Assembly: GCF_001625565.1 (NCBI RefSeq)
Contig: NZ_AUXS01000016.1
Coordinates: 1 to 64,000 of the forward strand
Reading direction: 5' to 3'
Length of the DNA: 64,000 bases
Source: Pseudoalteromonas luteoviolacea NCIMB 1944
GTDB lineage: Bacteria; Pseudomonadota; Gammaproteobacteria; Enterobacterales; Alteromonadaceae
Positions 52,487 to 61,002 of this stretch are shown here, piece after piece (the first letter of the stretch is position 1; each line of letters opens with the position of its first letter). The notes under the pieces are model-generated. The model was not told the DNA's origin. It did not search any database and saw only the letters and a list, made by a program, of their open reading frames with translations. A program made the translations under genes and the position numbers.

Positions 52487-52960
52487 ATGTCAGCTCATTT
52501 ACTAACTTTGGTTTCATCCACAGACACAAATTCACCTGCCATGGAATACAATCGACTAATCGATCGTGCGCAGTCAGCCTACTTGTTTGGTCATCAAGAA
52601 AAAGCAGCAAACTGCTATACGGATGCGTTTAAAATCAGCCTTAAAATATTAAAACAACCAAACGCTAACAAGGTTTCGATAAACCGAATGGTCGAAATTT
52701 GTAATTTTTGTTTTGATTACTGCCCGATTTTTGAGGACACAGAGGAGTACTTCTTTTTGGAAGAAGCTGCCTATGTACTAAGTCAAATTGTACAAAGTCA
52801 AAAATCGCTAAAGGTAAGAAAAAAAGCGCTTGAAGGGTATAAAAATATTGCCTGTTTAGCGTGTGAACTGGTGCGTTTTAATCAAAGTATTCGCTGCCAA
52901 ATTATCATTGACCAATATGTTCAAATTGAGTCCAAACTCGCGCGCTATTTGTCACACTAA
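52487..52960 (+). CDS. Putative iron-regulated helical (TPR-like) protein
   Basis: A 157-aa soluble, helical protein. An initial pair of helices (YNRLIDRAQSAYLFGHQEKAANCYTDAFKISLKIL) reads like a tetratricopeptide unit (A-x-L-x-G...A-x-x-x-Y-x-x-A). A cysteine-containing middle (CNFCFDYCPIFED) and further amphipathic helices follow. AAGGA 5 nt before the ATG is a strong start. I recognise no named family. The strong Fur box ahead of it indicates expression under iron limitation. It is a single gene, divergent from prpD. Confidence 0.65.
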   Translation: MSAHLLTLVSSTDTNSPAMEYNRLIDRAQSAYLFGHQEKAANCYTDAFKISLKILKQPNANKVSINRMVEICNFCFDYCPIFEDTEEYFFLEEAAYVLSQIVQSQKSLKVRKKALEGYKNIACLACELVRFNQSIRCQIIIDQYVQIESKLARYLSH

Positions 52961-53020
52961 ATATTCGCATGAAGTAGACCTAGGCTGTGTCACGCATCGA
53001 CACAGCACCAGTAGCTACAT

Positions 53021-53497
53021 TTAATTGAAATTGGTTGTATAGGCACCTAAGTATGTTTGATGATTACCTACTTTTTTGCTTAGACGACACTCGAACGCAT
53101 ATGCTGTTCCTACATTACTGCTAATGCTATTGATGGGGCTTGCAGAAACAGACTGTAGCAAATATCCAGGGTAACTTGATAAGGTAAAATCTTTTACCAA
53201 TACAGTTGGCTTGGTGTTGTAATGTGACCACTGACGGCGGATCAAACTACAATACACTGTACGGTGCGGTTGATGCCAAATATCTATTCCTTGAAACTTT
53301 AAGCCGACTTGACTACGGATCGGGCATCGAATCGTTAGCTCACCCGTTGCTGATAAATTTGTCACACCCGCTTCTTCAAATGCAATTTCTCCTGTGACAC
53401 TGACTTGTTTGCACTCCAAAGGGTCCATTACTGTGCGCACTTGTGCACCAGCTGCAAAAGACAATAATAATCCTGATAGTAGTAATGTATATTTCAT
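53021..53497 (-). CDS. Exported protein, unknown
   Basis: A 158-aa precursor with a signal peptide (MKYTLLLSGLLLSFAAGA). The mature part is beta-rich (VSVTGEIAFEEAGV, ATGELTIRCPI) with four cysteines (ECKQ, IRCPI, VYCSLI, FECRLS) that could form two disulfides. AAGGA precedes the ATG. It has no recognised family and no clear operon partner. Confidence 0.6.
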   Translation of the reverse strand: MKYTLLLSGLLLSFAAGAQVRTVMDPLECKQVSVTGEIAFEEAGVTNLSATGELTIRCPIRSQVGLKFQGIDIWHQPHRTVYCSLIRRQWSHYNTKPTVLVKDFTLSSYPGYLLQSVSASPINSISSNVGTAYAFECRLSKKVGNHQTYLGAYTTNFN

Positions 53498-53869
53498 GAT
53501 GTTTCCTTCATTTGAACCTTTACAAGAAACACAATATTACACATTTATTACAACTTGTTAATGTTTATTTCAAATAAAATAAGCATTACTCATATTGCCC
53601 GGCTATGAATGCTTGCCAGTGAATTCTTCGTTATTTTTCAAAAAAGGAAAGCTGCACCTACTTTCCTTACGTTGAATAAAAAGCGGAACATTAAAAAGCA
53701 TTTTAAAACCTGCTATCAAAGTCTATCCAAATTTACTCAACAACAAACATAGATTCTTAGTGCTCTGTGATGCACTGCATATTGACTCTTGCGCTCGAAT
53801 ATCACCACAACTGGGAAAAACCGCCATTGCTGCATTTGCTTTAGCAGCCTATATGGTTTTTTAGACAAT
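53498..53869. other. Intergenic region, nothing recognised
   Basis: About 370 bp with no supported gene. A 105-codon plus-strand frame beginning at 53789 runs antisense into the serine hydrolase gene and has no recognisable features. Confidence 0.4.
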
Positions 53870-54733
53870 TTAAGAACCAGCCCTCGCCAGTATCACGGCT
53901 TTATTTTCAACGACGCCTTGGTCTTGGCATTGTTTAAATACCGCCACGGTCTTCGGCTTTTGGAGTTTAAAGTGGTGTACAGCGATGACACTGCCAGGGC
54001 CCATACCGGTGTGCCCAGCGGTGTCCAAATTTGCATCCTGATTACACATAAGGCCCAGCCCCACAGCGGGGCTTGTCCATGGTCGCTCGCCAACATCTAC
54101 ATTTAATTTGTAGAGTTTTTGCATTTCAATTAGGGCATTCTGACTGACTAAATTACCATTCATCAAATAGTGTAAAAACAGCGCAGCATCTTCTAGGTTA
54201 CCGGCCAATAAACCGTGATAGCACCAATTAGGGTCGTAGTCTTTGGGGCCTACTTGCAGCGCATTGAAAGCAGCGAGATCTTCGACCAAAGAAACGCTGG
54301 TCAAGCTAAGCTCTTTAACTAAAAAAGCAGTTATGATGTCTGACAACGTCATATCGTAGATACGTTCAACCTCAAGACGCAGCAACAGGTAACCCACATT
54401 TGAATAACACCAGCCACAACCAGGTTCAAAGCGCAAATCATCAACCTTGACTTTGTTCATCAGAGTGTCAACAGACCACGAAGGTTTGTTTTCTGCGACG
54501 GCTTGGTGATATTCACTTAAAAAACTGTAATCATTCAGACCTGAAGTATGTTGTAGCAATTGCCGATAGGTAAAGGGCTTTTCAGGCAGTTTCGAATCTA
54601 AATTTAATTTACCATTATCACAAAGCCGCATGGCGATAGTTGCAAGTACCGTTTTGGTAAAGCTCCACCATGGAACCGGGCGATGTGCATGTATGCTTAT
54701 ACTACCCAACTCATCAACCACACTGTATATCAT
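53870..54733 (-). CDS. Beta-lactamase-fold serine hydrolase (class C-like)
   Basis: A 287-aa member of the class C beta-lactamase/esterase/DD-peptidase group. The S-x-x-K motif is SFTK, Y-x-N is YSN in GCGWCYSNVGYLL, and the third motif is HTG in DTAGHTGMGPGS. No signal peptide is visible, which argues for a cytoplasmic esterase or peptidase rather than a penicillin-resistance enzyme. GGAG precedes the ATG at about 8 nt. It is shorter than typical AmpC. Substrate unknown. Confidence 0.85.
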   Translation of the reverse strand: MIYSVVDELGSISIHAHRPVPWWSFTKTVLATIAMRLCDNGKLNLDSKLPEKPFTYRQLLQHTSGLNDYSFLSEYHQAVAENKPSWSVDTLMNKVKVDDLRFEPGCGWCYSNVGYLLLRLEVERIYDMTLSDIITAFLVKELSLTSVSLVEDLAAFNALQVGPKDYDPNWCYHGLLAGNLEDAALFLHYLMNGNLVSQNALIEMQKLYKLNVDVGERPWTSPAVGLGLMCNQDANLDTAGHTGMGPGSVIAVHHFKLQKPKTVAVFKQCQDQGVVENKAVILARAGS

Positions 54734-54996
54734 TAATTGCTCCCATTAAAATCGATGTTTGCTACATAACAAGACTCTTTGTGGACAGTTAAATTAAGAG
54801 AGTTAGATTCACTTTTGTGCAAGGATAGATCTTTTTCGTGCCAAGTTAATCGCAAAATTTTAATGCAAACTCGCAATGATATTAAAAACTTAGCATGTAC
54901 ATGAATTTATCTCACGAATACTTTTATTGCCCTGTTGAGAATGTTAGTTTATTCATCTCTTTAAAGTTATAACTCAATCTTTTAGGGCTTGCTAAC

Positions 54997-55473
54997 ATGG
55001 TTCAAAATCACAAGTTAAGTAAAATATTGGTTGTTTGTATGGGTAACATTTGCCGCTCCCCGACAATGGAAGCCGTTTTAAAAGCCAAAGCTCAAGACAA
55101 TAATCTAACTTTAAACATTGATTCCGCAGGAACGATTAACTACCACGAGGGAAACACACCAGACAAAAGGAGTGTCAAAGCGGGTCAAAAGCGCGGTTAT
55201 AGCTTCTCAGGTATATATTCGAGGCAAGTTTGCCAAAACGATTTTGCTTCCTTTGACCTTATTTTATGCGCCGACAAGCATAACATGGCCGATTTACGTG
55301 CCACTTGCCCAACCGAATACCATCATAAATTACATCTGTTCTTAGACTATGCAAACTTAACTGAGCAAGAAGTTCCTGATCCATATTATGGTGAAGGAGA
55401 TGGGTTTGAGTTGGTGCTTGACCTTATTGAGCAGGCCAGTGACAACATCATTAAGCGTCTATTAACACTATAA
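54997..55473 (+). CDS. Low-molecular-weight protein tyrosine phosphatase family
   Basis: A 158-aa phosphatase. The P-loop VCMGNICRSPT gives the C-x5-R signature (C14, R20) at the N-terminus, and DPYYGEG near residue 128 contains the general-acid Asp and following tyrosines. Bacterial members act on tyrosine kinases of exopolysaccharide systems or on other phospho-substrates; no polysaccharide genes adjoin. Weak AGGG lies about 9 nt before the ATG. Confidence 0.93.
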   Translation: MVQNHKLSKILVVCMGNICRSPTMEAVLKAKAQDNNLTLNIDSAGTINYHEGNTPDKRSVKAGQKRGYSFSGIYSRQVCQNDFASFDLILCADKHNMADLRATCPTEYHHKLHLFLDYANLTEQEVPDPYYGEGDGFELVLDLIEQASDNIIKRLLTL

Positions 55474-55581
55474 TAGGTACACATTACCTTACAGATCTAA
55501 GCGCAATAGCACTAGACGACAATTTTTGAATTACCCATAATAAAAACACATTAGTAATAAGCCAAAGCTTAAGGAAAAGAG

Positions 55582-56292
55582 ATGAAAGAACTCGCCATCG
55601 CCTTAGTCGGGGATTTTGACAATACAGTACCCGCTCACCAAGGGATCCCACCTTCCATAGATCTCGCAGCAGAAGATCTAAAAATAAAAGTAACGGCTAC
55701 TTGGTTGAGCACGGATAAAGTCAAAGACACTGATCTGTCACTATTTGATGGTATTTGGTGTGTACCAAAAACCCCTTATGCAGACCCGGAGGGCGCCTTA
55801 ACAGCCATTCGATTTGCTCGAGAAAATTTACTTCCATTTCTTGGTACTTGTGGTGGCTTTCAGCATGTTGTTGTTGAATATGCACGAAACGTGATTGGCT
55901 GGTCGGATGCCGCGCATGGGGAGTCTTCTCCAAACGCTAATAGACAGGTCATTTCAGAGCTCAGTTGTGCATTGATAGAAACAACTGAAACCATTAATTT
56001 ATTTCCAAAGAGCCAGCTTGCTCGTATTTACGATGCCCAGTCTATTCAAGAAGGTTATCGCTGCCGTTACGGACTAAATACCCATTTTCGAGAGGCACTT
56101 CTAGCAGGCCCTTTGGTCGCAGCCGCAGATGACGATACAACAGAAGTGCGCGCCGTAGAGCTAACGATTCACCCATTTTTTATCGCGACGCTATTTCAAC
56201 CAGAGCGAGCAGCGTTGAGTGGAAAACGCTCACCACTTATCAACGCATTTATAAATGCCTGTGCGCAAAATCAAGGTTTATCCAGTAAGTAA
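55582..56292 (+). CDS. CTP-synthase-like stand-alone glutamine amidotransferase
   Basis: A 236-aa class I amidotransferase-fold protein without synthetase partner. The nucleophile elbow is LGTCGGFQH (C~90), and the C-terminal H-P-F-F-I-A-T-L-F-Q-P-E stretch matches the catalytic His-x-Glu region. The overall layout (IALVGDFDNTVPAHQGIP at the start) resembles the proteins annotated as CTP synthase C-terminal region-related, some of which carry selenocysteine at the nucleophile; here it is an ordinary TGT Cys. The strong AAGGAAAAG precedes the ATG. It is followed closely by a 2OG-Fe(II) oxygenase. Confidence 0.8.
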   Translation: MKELAIALVGDFDNTVPAHQGIPPSIDLAAEDLKIKVTATWLSTDKVKDTDLSLFDGIWCVPKTPYADPEGALTAIRFARENLLPFLGTCGGFQHVVVEYARNVIGWSDAAHGESSPNANRQVISELSCALIETTETINLFPKSQLARIYDAQSIQEGYRCRYGLNTHFREALLAGPLVAAADDDTTEVRAVELTIHPFFIATLFQPERAALSGKRSPLINAFINACAQNQGLSSK

Positions 56293-56357
56293 CAAGATGC
56301 ACTTGCCTTTTAGCACGTGATTCGGTAAAAAGCCTGCACATTATCTGGAGGTGTGAC

Positions 56358-57002
56358 TTGTCTGACTTTGACACTGAAAACGTATATGAGCAAATTGCCA
56401 ATGATTTGCGTGCGACTGGCTTAAGCATTATAGAAAACGCTATTGACCCAAACATTATTCAAGCACTCAATGAACGAATTGCGAGTTTAGAAGCGGATAC
56501 ATTTCAAACCGCAGGCATTGGTCGACAAAGTGACCATGAAAAAAACGCAGAGATCCGCCGCGATAAAATCCGCTGGCTTGACAAAAACAGTCACCAAGAA
56601 GCGGGTTATCTAAATGCCATGGACGATTTAAAAGACTACTTAAATCGTCGCTTATTCATGGGCTTGTTTAGCTATGAAAGCCACTTCGCACATTATGAGG
56701 CTGGTGCTTTTTATAAAAAACACTTAGATGCATTTAAAGGCAAAGCGAACCGAGTATTGACCACTGTCTTTTATCTCAATGATGAGTGGCAACCCCAAGA
56801 TGGTGGCGAACTGGTTATCTTTGACGCTGAAAATCATGAAAAAGAGCATTGCCGTGTATTGCCTAAAAAAGGCACGCTGGTAACTTTTTTAAGTGACGAG
56901 TTTCCTCATGAAGTGCTCGCGGCGAATAAATCCCGCTATTCTATTGCTGGTTGGTTTCGGATCAACGCAAGTACTGCGGGTCATGTTGATCCACCAAGAT
57001 AA
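56358..57002 (+). CDS. 2-oxoglutarate/Fe(II)-dependent oxygenase (prolyl-hydroxylase-like)
   Basis: A 214-aa oxygenase of the P4H-like superfamily. Iron ligands H-x-D appear in YKKHLDAFKGK and the distal His in DEFPHEVL; the 2OG-binding Arg is in SRYSIAGWFRIN. The start is TTG, strongly supported by GGAGG six nt upstream. The gene begins 65 bp after the amidotransferase and may be in the same operon. Substrate unknown; related bacterial enzymes hydroxylate proline of EF-Tu or other proteins. Confidence 0.88.
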   Translation: MSDFDTENVYEQIANDLRATGLSIIENAIDPNIIQALNERIASLEADTFQTAGIGRQSDHEKNAEIRRDKIRWLDKNSHQEAGYLNAMDDLKDYLNRRLFMGLFSYESHFAHYEAGAFYKKHLDAFKGKANRVLTTVFYLNDEWQPQDGGELVIFDAENHEKEHCRVLPKKGTLVTFLSDEFPHEVLAANKSRYSIAGWFRINASTAGHVDPPR

Positions 57003-57135
57003 TCAATTAGATGCGGTAGTGCTCACTATCGCATCGCCCTCCCCTTATTCTCGAAAGCTACACCTAATTACAATAATTAACTTTCAAATTATTTGTGATA
57101 GCTATATCGTGGCAAAAAAATGAAAGGAAAATACT

Positions 57136-57453
57136 ATGCGATTACCACTTCTTTGTGTTTTGCTTGTGATTTTTTTAGCTGGCTGTGTCTTTGTTTCTAA
57201 AGAAGTTCACTATTACGATGAACAGTGCAATGTCACGAAACGAAAGTATGTATTAACGAGCGAGCAAGTCGCATCGCTCGGAGCATGTTCTGGACAAGCA
57301 TGCGCACTGGCAATGGCTGGTGCAGGTATTGTTTCAGCAGCCAGTTTAGTTGTGTCGGGTACCATAGTATTAAGCAAAAATACCTTGTCTTGGCTTGAGC
57401 AAAGTGAAGGGTGTACAACCCCACAAACAGAGACTAACACAAACAATACATAG
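57136..57453 (+). CDS. Small lipoprotein with C-terminal hydrophobic segment
   Basis: A 105-aa lipoprotein: lipobox LAGC at residue ~17, then a charged stretch with two cysteines, then a hydrophobic helix (ACALAMAGAGIVSAASLVVSGTIVL) and a polar tail. A lipid anchor plus a second membrane-prone helix is unusual. A strong terminator follows. No family recognised. Confidence 0.65.
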   Translation: MRLPLLCVLLVIFLAGCVFVSKEVHYYDEQCNVTKRKYVLTSEQVASLGACSGQACALAMAGAGIVSAASLVVSGTIVLSKNTLSWLEQSEGCTTPQTETNTNNT

Positions 57454-57458
57454 TAAAT

Positions 57459-57486
57459 AAAAAGCCCGCTATAAAGCGGGCTTTTT
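57459..57486. terminator. Bidirectional terminator
   Basis: AAAAAGCCCGC and GCGGGCTTTTT form an 11-bp stem with a 6-nt loop, usable on both strands, between the lipoprotein gene and the convergent S9 peptidase gene. Confidence 0.95.
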
Positions 57487-57487
57487 A

Positions 57488-60304
57488 TTATACATTTTCA
57501 CATTTAAAACTTTGCACTTGCTCACCGCGTAAGTTAAACACACTTACTTGATATGTTAAACCGGGGTTGTCCATATCTACCTTGTAGCGCCAAGCCTTGG
57601 TGGTTTTACCTCTGAAGATAGTAAAACCATCCTCTTCTAGTTTGCCTTTATTAAACACTTCCCAACGAATTATTGCAGCTGCCCGTTTACCTGTGTCGAC
57701 TCCATCTAGATCGACAAATGCTTCAAGATAGCACTGTTTTGGTTCGTTCGGGATGTAGTGCGCTTGATCTATAGGAACGAGTTTGTCTCGCCAGCTATAA
57801 CCAATGTGGCGGCTCCATACATAGGTTCCCATGCCTCTAACCTTGAGGGTAAAGTCTAACGTATCAATGTGGTACTTTTGCACTATGAGGTCCATCAAAG
57901 ACGCTTTAATGTCTGATGGTGTATCTTCACTGACGATCAGCCTAGCCAATGTGCTCATAGCCGGTGATTCAAACTTCTTAAGAAAGTCGACTGGGTATGT
58001 CAAACACCGCTGTGCTTGTTTCTCGTTTAGAGGAGTTTGGCAATATAACATGAGACGCAATAAACTTTCTTCTTGATGTTCGCTAATCTCGGTAATTGAA
58101 GCCAATACTTCATGTGCTTTAACGGTATCTTTTTCAATGCCCGTGCCATGGAAATATAGTTTGGCTAGGGCCACCTTTGCATCTCTATGCCCTTTTAGAG
58201 CAGCTCGTTCATAGTAGCCTTTGGCTTTAATAAAGTCTTTAACACGCCCAAGCCCTTGTTGATGAAACTTGCCAAGGTTGTACAACGCATCCGTATTGTC
58301 ATACTGAGCAGCACGCTCATTAAACTTAACCGCCAAATTATAGTTTGGTGCTAAAATAACATCTTCATTGTCGTAAAGCGCAGCGAGTTCCAAAGACTCG
58401 TTCGCAAGTAGTGCTTTTTCAATATCAGAACTAGGCTTCAATGGCTCTAATTTAAGTACTCTTTCCAAAAAATCAATTACTGAAAGAGATTCCTGTCTTT
58501 GACGATACCAGCTCGACTGGCCATGCCCCACATGCTTAAAGAATAGCGTTTCAACCTCTTTATTGTGGATTTCTAATACTTGCTTGAGTCTATGGCTATG
58601 CTCGAAATGCGCAATGTAGTCTCTACGGCCTGCTATCAATAATATAGGTACGTTCAATTGTTCGGCAAGGTATACAGGTGATGGTTTTTCCTGAGCGTCT
58701 GCTTTTGCTCCTACTGCGCCTTCTATTCTTTTGATCATCTCTTCTTTTCCATGAAAGTTTGAGCTCGAGAATAAATAGGGAATATCATAGATACCATAAG
58801 CCGCAACAACACAATCAAAGCGCTCAGGTTCATGGATTGCCAACATGACCGATGAATAACCACCATAGCTACTTCCCATAGCGCATGTTTTAGTAAAGCT
58901 AAAACGTTCATTTACTTTGTCTAATACAGTTAAGATATCCGCTTCAATATCTCCACCCAAGGCCCCGATCCCTAAGTTTTGGAAAGCTTTTCCGTAGCCG
59001 GCAGATCCTCTAAAGTTCACTCTGAGTACAGTAAACCCTCGATTAGCAAGCAGTTGGATCTCTGGTCTGTAAACATTACTGTCTTGTACTCCTACTGGAC
59101 CTCCATGAGGCATAACAATTAATACCTTGCGATCATTGACTCTCGGGGTGGTCAACAACCCTTCTAAACGAATACCATCTTTCGTGGTAGCCTCGATAAG
59201 TTGTGTCCTTGCAAGCTCGTATTCTTCTAAGTTTTCATAAGCTGAAATTAAACGAGTAAGTACATCAGAGCCGCTATCAAAGTGATACCAACTACCTGCA
59301 TGAGTGGGAGAACTGGCAAATAGCAAATGGTTTTCACCACTTCTATCAATCGCAAGCGTCGTTAATGACAAGCCTTCTAATTCTTTAGAGAGACGACTTT
59401 TAAAAACTGCTTTTTGTTTATTTAAATACTCGTGATGTGGTTTACCATGGCGTAAGTAAGAGACGCTGACGACCTCGCCATTTTCGATGTCTGCACCTAT
59501 GACGTCATATTTGTCGTTGCCATATATTAAATCGCCAATTTTATTCTCTACTAAAGAATAAGCATACACAGATACTTTATCGCTATCTTTATTACTCAAT
59601 ACCACCATATTTTTACTGTCTAAAAACCCTATTGGTAGAAAGTAATTTTTCTGATCGGCTTGAGCGGTCAGTAAAAGGGACCAATTCGGATCGTCAAGTG
59701 CTCTTGACGAGACCAATAGCTCAGTGTCTTTTTCTTTGAAACCAATCAGCTGTTGAATGCTTGATTCATAAAATAATTGATTGTGTCCATAACTCGTACT
59801 GAATAAATTTCGTACTTTGGGTTTTACTTGTGAAAATAAACTCTCAATTTCAACCAGTGAAATTTGATACTTTTGGCGCTTCTTTCTCTCAGAAATAAGT
59901 ATATGTTTACCATTACTTGGAAACCCGCGAACCACAGACCATTTGCGGTCTAATCTGATTTCTTTAAAGCCATCTTGTGTTCTTTTAGCTAAAAATGTGT
60001 GGTTTGCTTTTTTCCCCGTAACTTCAAAGAGCAATACATCATCACTCACCCAATATTTATCGAGAAGCGCGTTGGAAACGTGAATATTTTTAATCGGCTT
60101 TGCAGTGCGATCTTTAACATTGTAATTAATTATTAGGTAACTATTCTTGCCTCTTTGGATATAGGTAACATTGTCACCATCGGGCGATAAGCTAAATCGT
60201 CCGTACTCCGCAACTGTGAGCAACTTTTGTGAATCAATTAAATGGGCTTGAACAAACAGCGGCAGTACTAACAGCCAAAGCACTAAAACAATACGTTGCT
60301 TCAT
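57488..60304 (-). CDS. S9 prolyl-oligopeptidase-family peptidase fused to Sel1 repeats
   Basis: A 938-aa exported protein. A signal peptide (MKQRIVLVLWLLVLPLFVQA) is followed by a beta-propeller region (~25-370) and an S9C-type alpha/beta hydrolase domain (~380-640) with GSSYGGYSS (Ser ~478), the acid in AGRRDYIAH (~560) and the His in HVGHGQSS (~592). Beyond the peptidase domain are two Sel1-like repeats (~680-770; ALYNLGKFHQQGLG..., AKVALAKLYFHGTG...) and a C-terminal beta domain. It is the second gene of an operon, overlapping the upstream lipoprotein by 4 bp. Confidence 0.9.
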   Translation of the reverse strand: MKQRIVLVLWLLVLPLFVQAHLIDSQKLLTVAEYGRFSLSPDGDNVTYIQRGKNSYLIINYNVKDRTAKPIKNIHVSNALLDKYWVSDDVLLFEVTGKKANHTFLAKRTQDGFKEIRLDRKWSVVRGFPSNGKHILISERKKRQKYQISLVEIESLFSQVKPKVRNLFSTSYGHNQLFYESSIQQLIGFKEKDTELLVSSRALDDPNWSLLLTAQADQKNYFLPIGFLDSKNMVVLSNKDSDKVSVYAYSLVENKIGDLIYGNDKYDVIGADIENGEVVSVSYLRHGKPHHEYLNKQKAVFKSRLSKELEGLSLTTLAIDRSGENHLLFASSPTHAGSWYHFDSGSDVLTRLISAYENLEEYELARTQLIEATTKDGIRLEGLLTTPRVNDRKVLIVMPHGGPVGVQDSNVYRPEIQLLANRGFTVLRVNFRGSAGYGKAFQNLGIGALGGDIEADILTVLDKVNERFSFTKTCAMGSSYGGYSSVMLAIHEPERFDCVVAAYGIYDIPYLFSSSNFHGKEEMIKRIEGAVGAKADAQEKPSPVYLAEQLNVPILLIAGRRDYIAHFEHSHRLKQVLEIHNKEVETLFFKHVGHGQSSWYRQRQESLSVIDFLERVLKLEPLKPSSDIEKALLANESLELAALYDNEDVILAPNYNLAVKFNERAAQYDNTDALYNLGKFHQQGLGRVKDFIKAKGYYERAALKGHRDAKVALAKLYFHGTGIEKDTVKAHEVLASITEISEHQEESLLRLMLYCQTPLNEKQAQRCLTYPVDFLKKFESPAMSTLARLIVSEDTPSDIKASLMDLIVQKYHIDTLDFTLKVRGMGTYVWSRHIGYSWRDKLVPIDQAHYIPNEPKQCYLEAFVDLDGVDTGKRAAAIIRWEVFNKGKLEEDGFTIFRGKTTKAWRYKVDMDNPGLTYQVSVFNLRGEQVQSFKCENV

Positions 60305-60834
60305 AGTTTTTTACCACTCCATAGCTTGAGATAATCGTCCTCTCCCGGCCCACCATAAACTATTGTTTTATTTGATAAGATATTTGGAAATTGCGCTTTT
60401 ACAAACTCTAACGCCAAAGAGGAGTTATTGATTAACTCCATGTTATATCGCAGTGCGCGTGCGAACCGTTTTGTCCTAAGTTCAATATCTCCACCATAAT
60501 TAATTTCCCCTTCATTAATGGTAAAAGTCCAATACTCAGGGTCATCGACGTAAGCTCGATAATATTGGTTGAATTCTATTCGACTTAGTTTGTATTTGCC
60601 AGCTTGTAAAGCCAATAAGATATAGCTGCTTCCAGCAGTCAGATCTTGGCGGGTAATCCTAATATTTTGAGGACCTTCAATGTCGATAGACTTGAGCGTC
60701 ATATTGCTATCAACACCTAGTAAGATATAACCCGTATTTTTATTTATCAGTACATCTTTATCATCTTTAATTGACTCGACATTGGTAGCACAACCACTGA
60801 TAAACAAGAATACAAGCAACAGAAAGTACTTCAT
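60301..60834 (-). CDS. Lipoprotein coupled to the S9 peptidase
   Basis: A 177-aa lipoprotein with lipobox FISGC at residue ~15 and a beta-rich mature domain (TGYILLGVDSNMTLKSIDIEGP, SSYILLALQAGKYKLSRIEF) of the DUF2846-like appearance. Its last codon overlaps the S9 peptidase start (ATGA), so the two are made together. It may hold or position the peptidase at the membrane; that is inference. Confidence 0.7.
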   Translation of the reverse strand: MKYFLLLVFLFISGCATNVESIKDDKDVLINKNTGYILLGVDSNMTLKSIDIEGPQNIRITRQDLTAGSSYILLALQAGKYKLSRIEFNQYYRAYVDDPEYWTFTINEGEINYGGDIELRTKRFARALRYNMELINNSSLALEFVKAQFPNILSNKTIVYGGPGEDDYLKLWSGKKL

Positions 60835-61002
60835 CAACTTAATCCTGTTAATTATAAAAAATATAAAACCGTAAACAATTATAAATTTTTATGCTCGCGA
60901 ATTATAGTTTTATTCTTAGAGGTTTTTAATTGATAGTAAGTATTAACTATAGAGCTCTTTATAGCTTTAAAATAGTCGCGATAATAATCGGTGCAACGTG
61001 CA

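Noticed and set aside
53870..54733. Classic AmpC-type beta-lactamase conferring resistance
   Set aside because: Lacks a signal peptide, is short, and has HTG in place of KTG; better described as a general serine hydrolase of the same fold.
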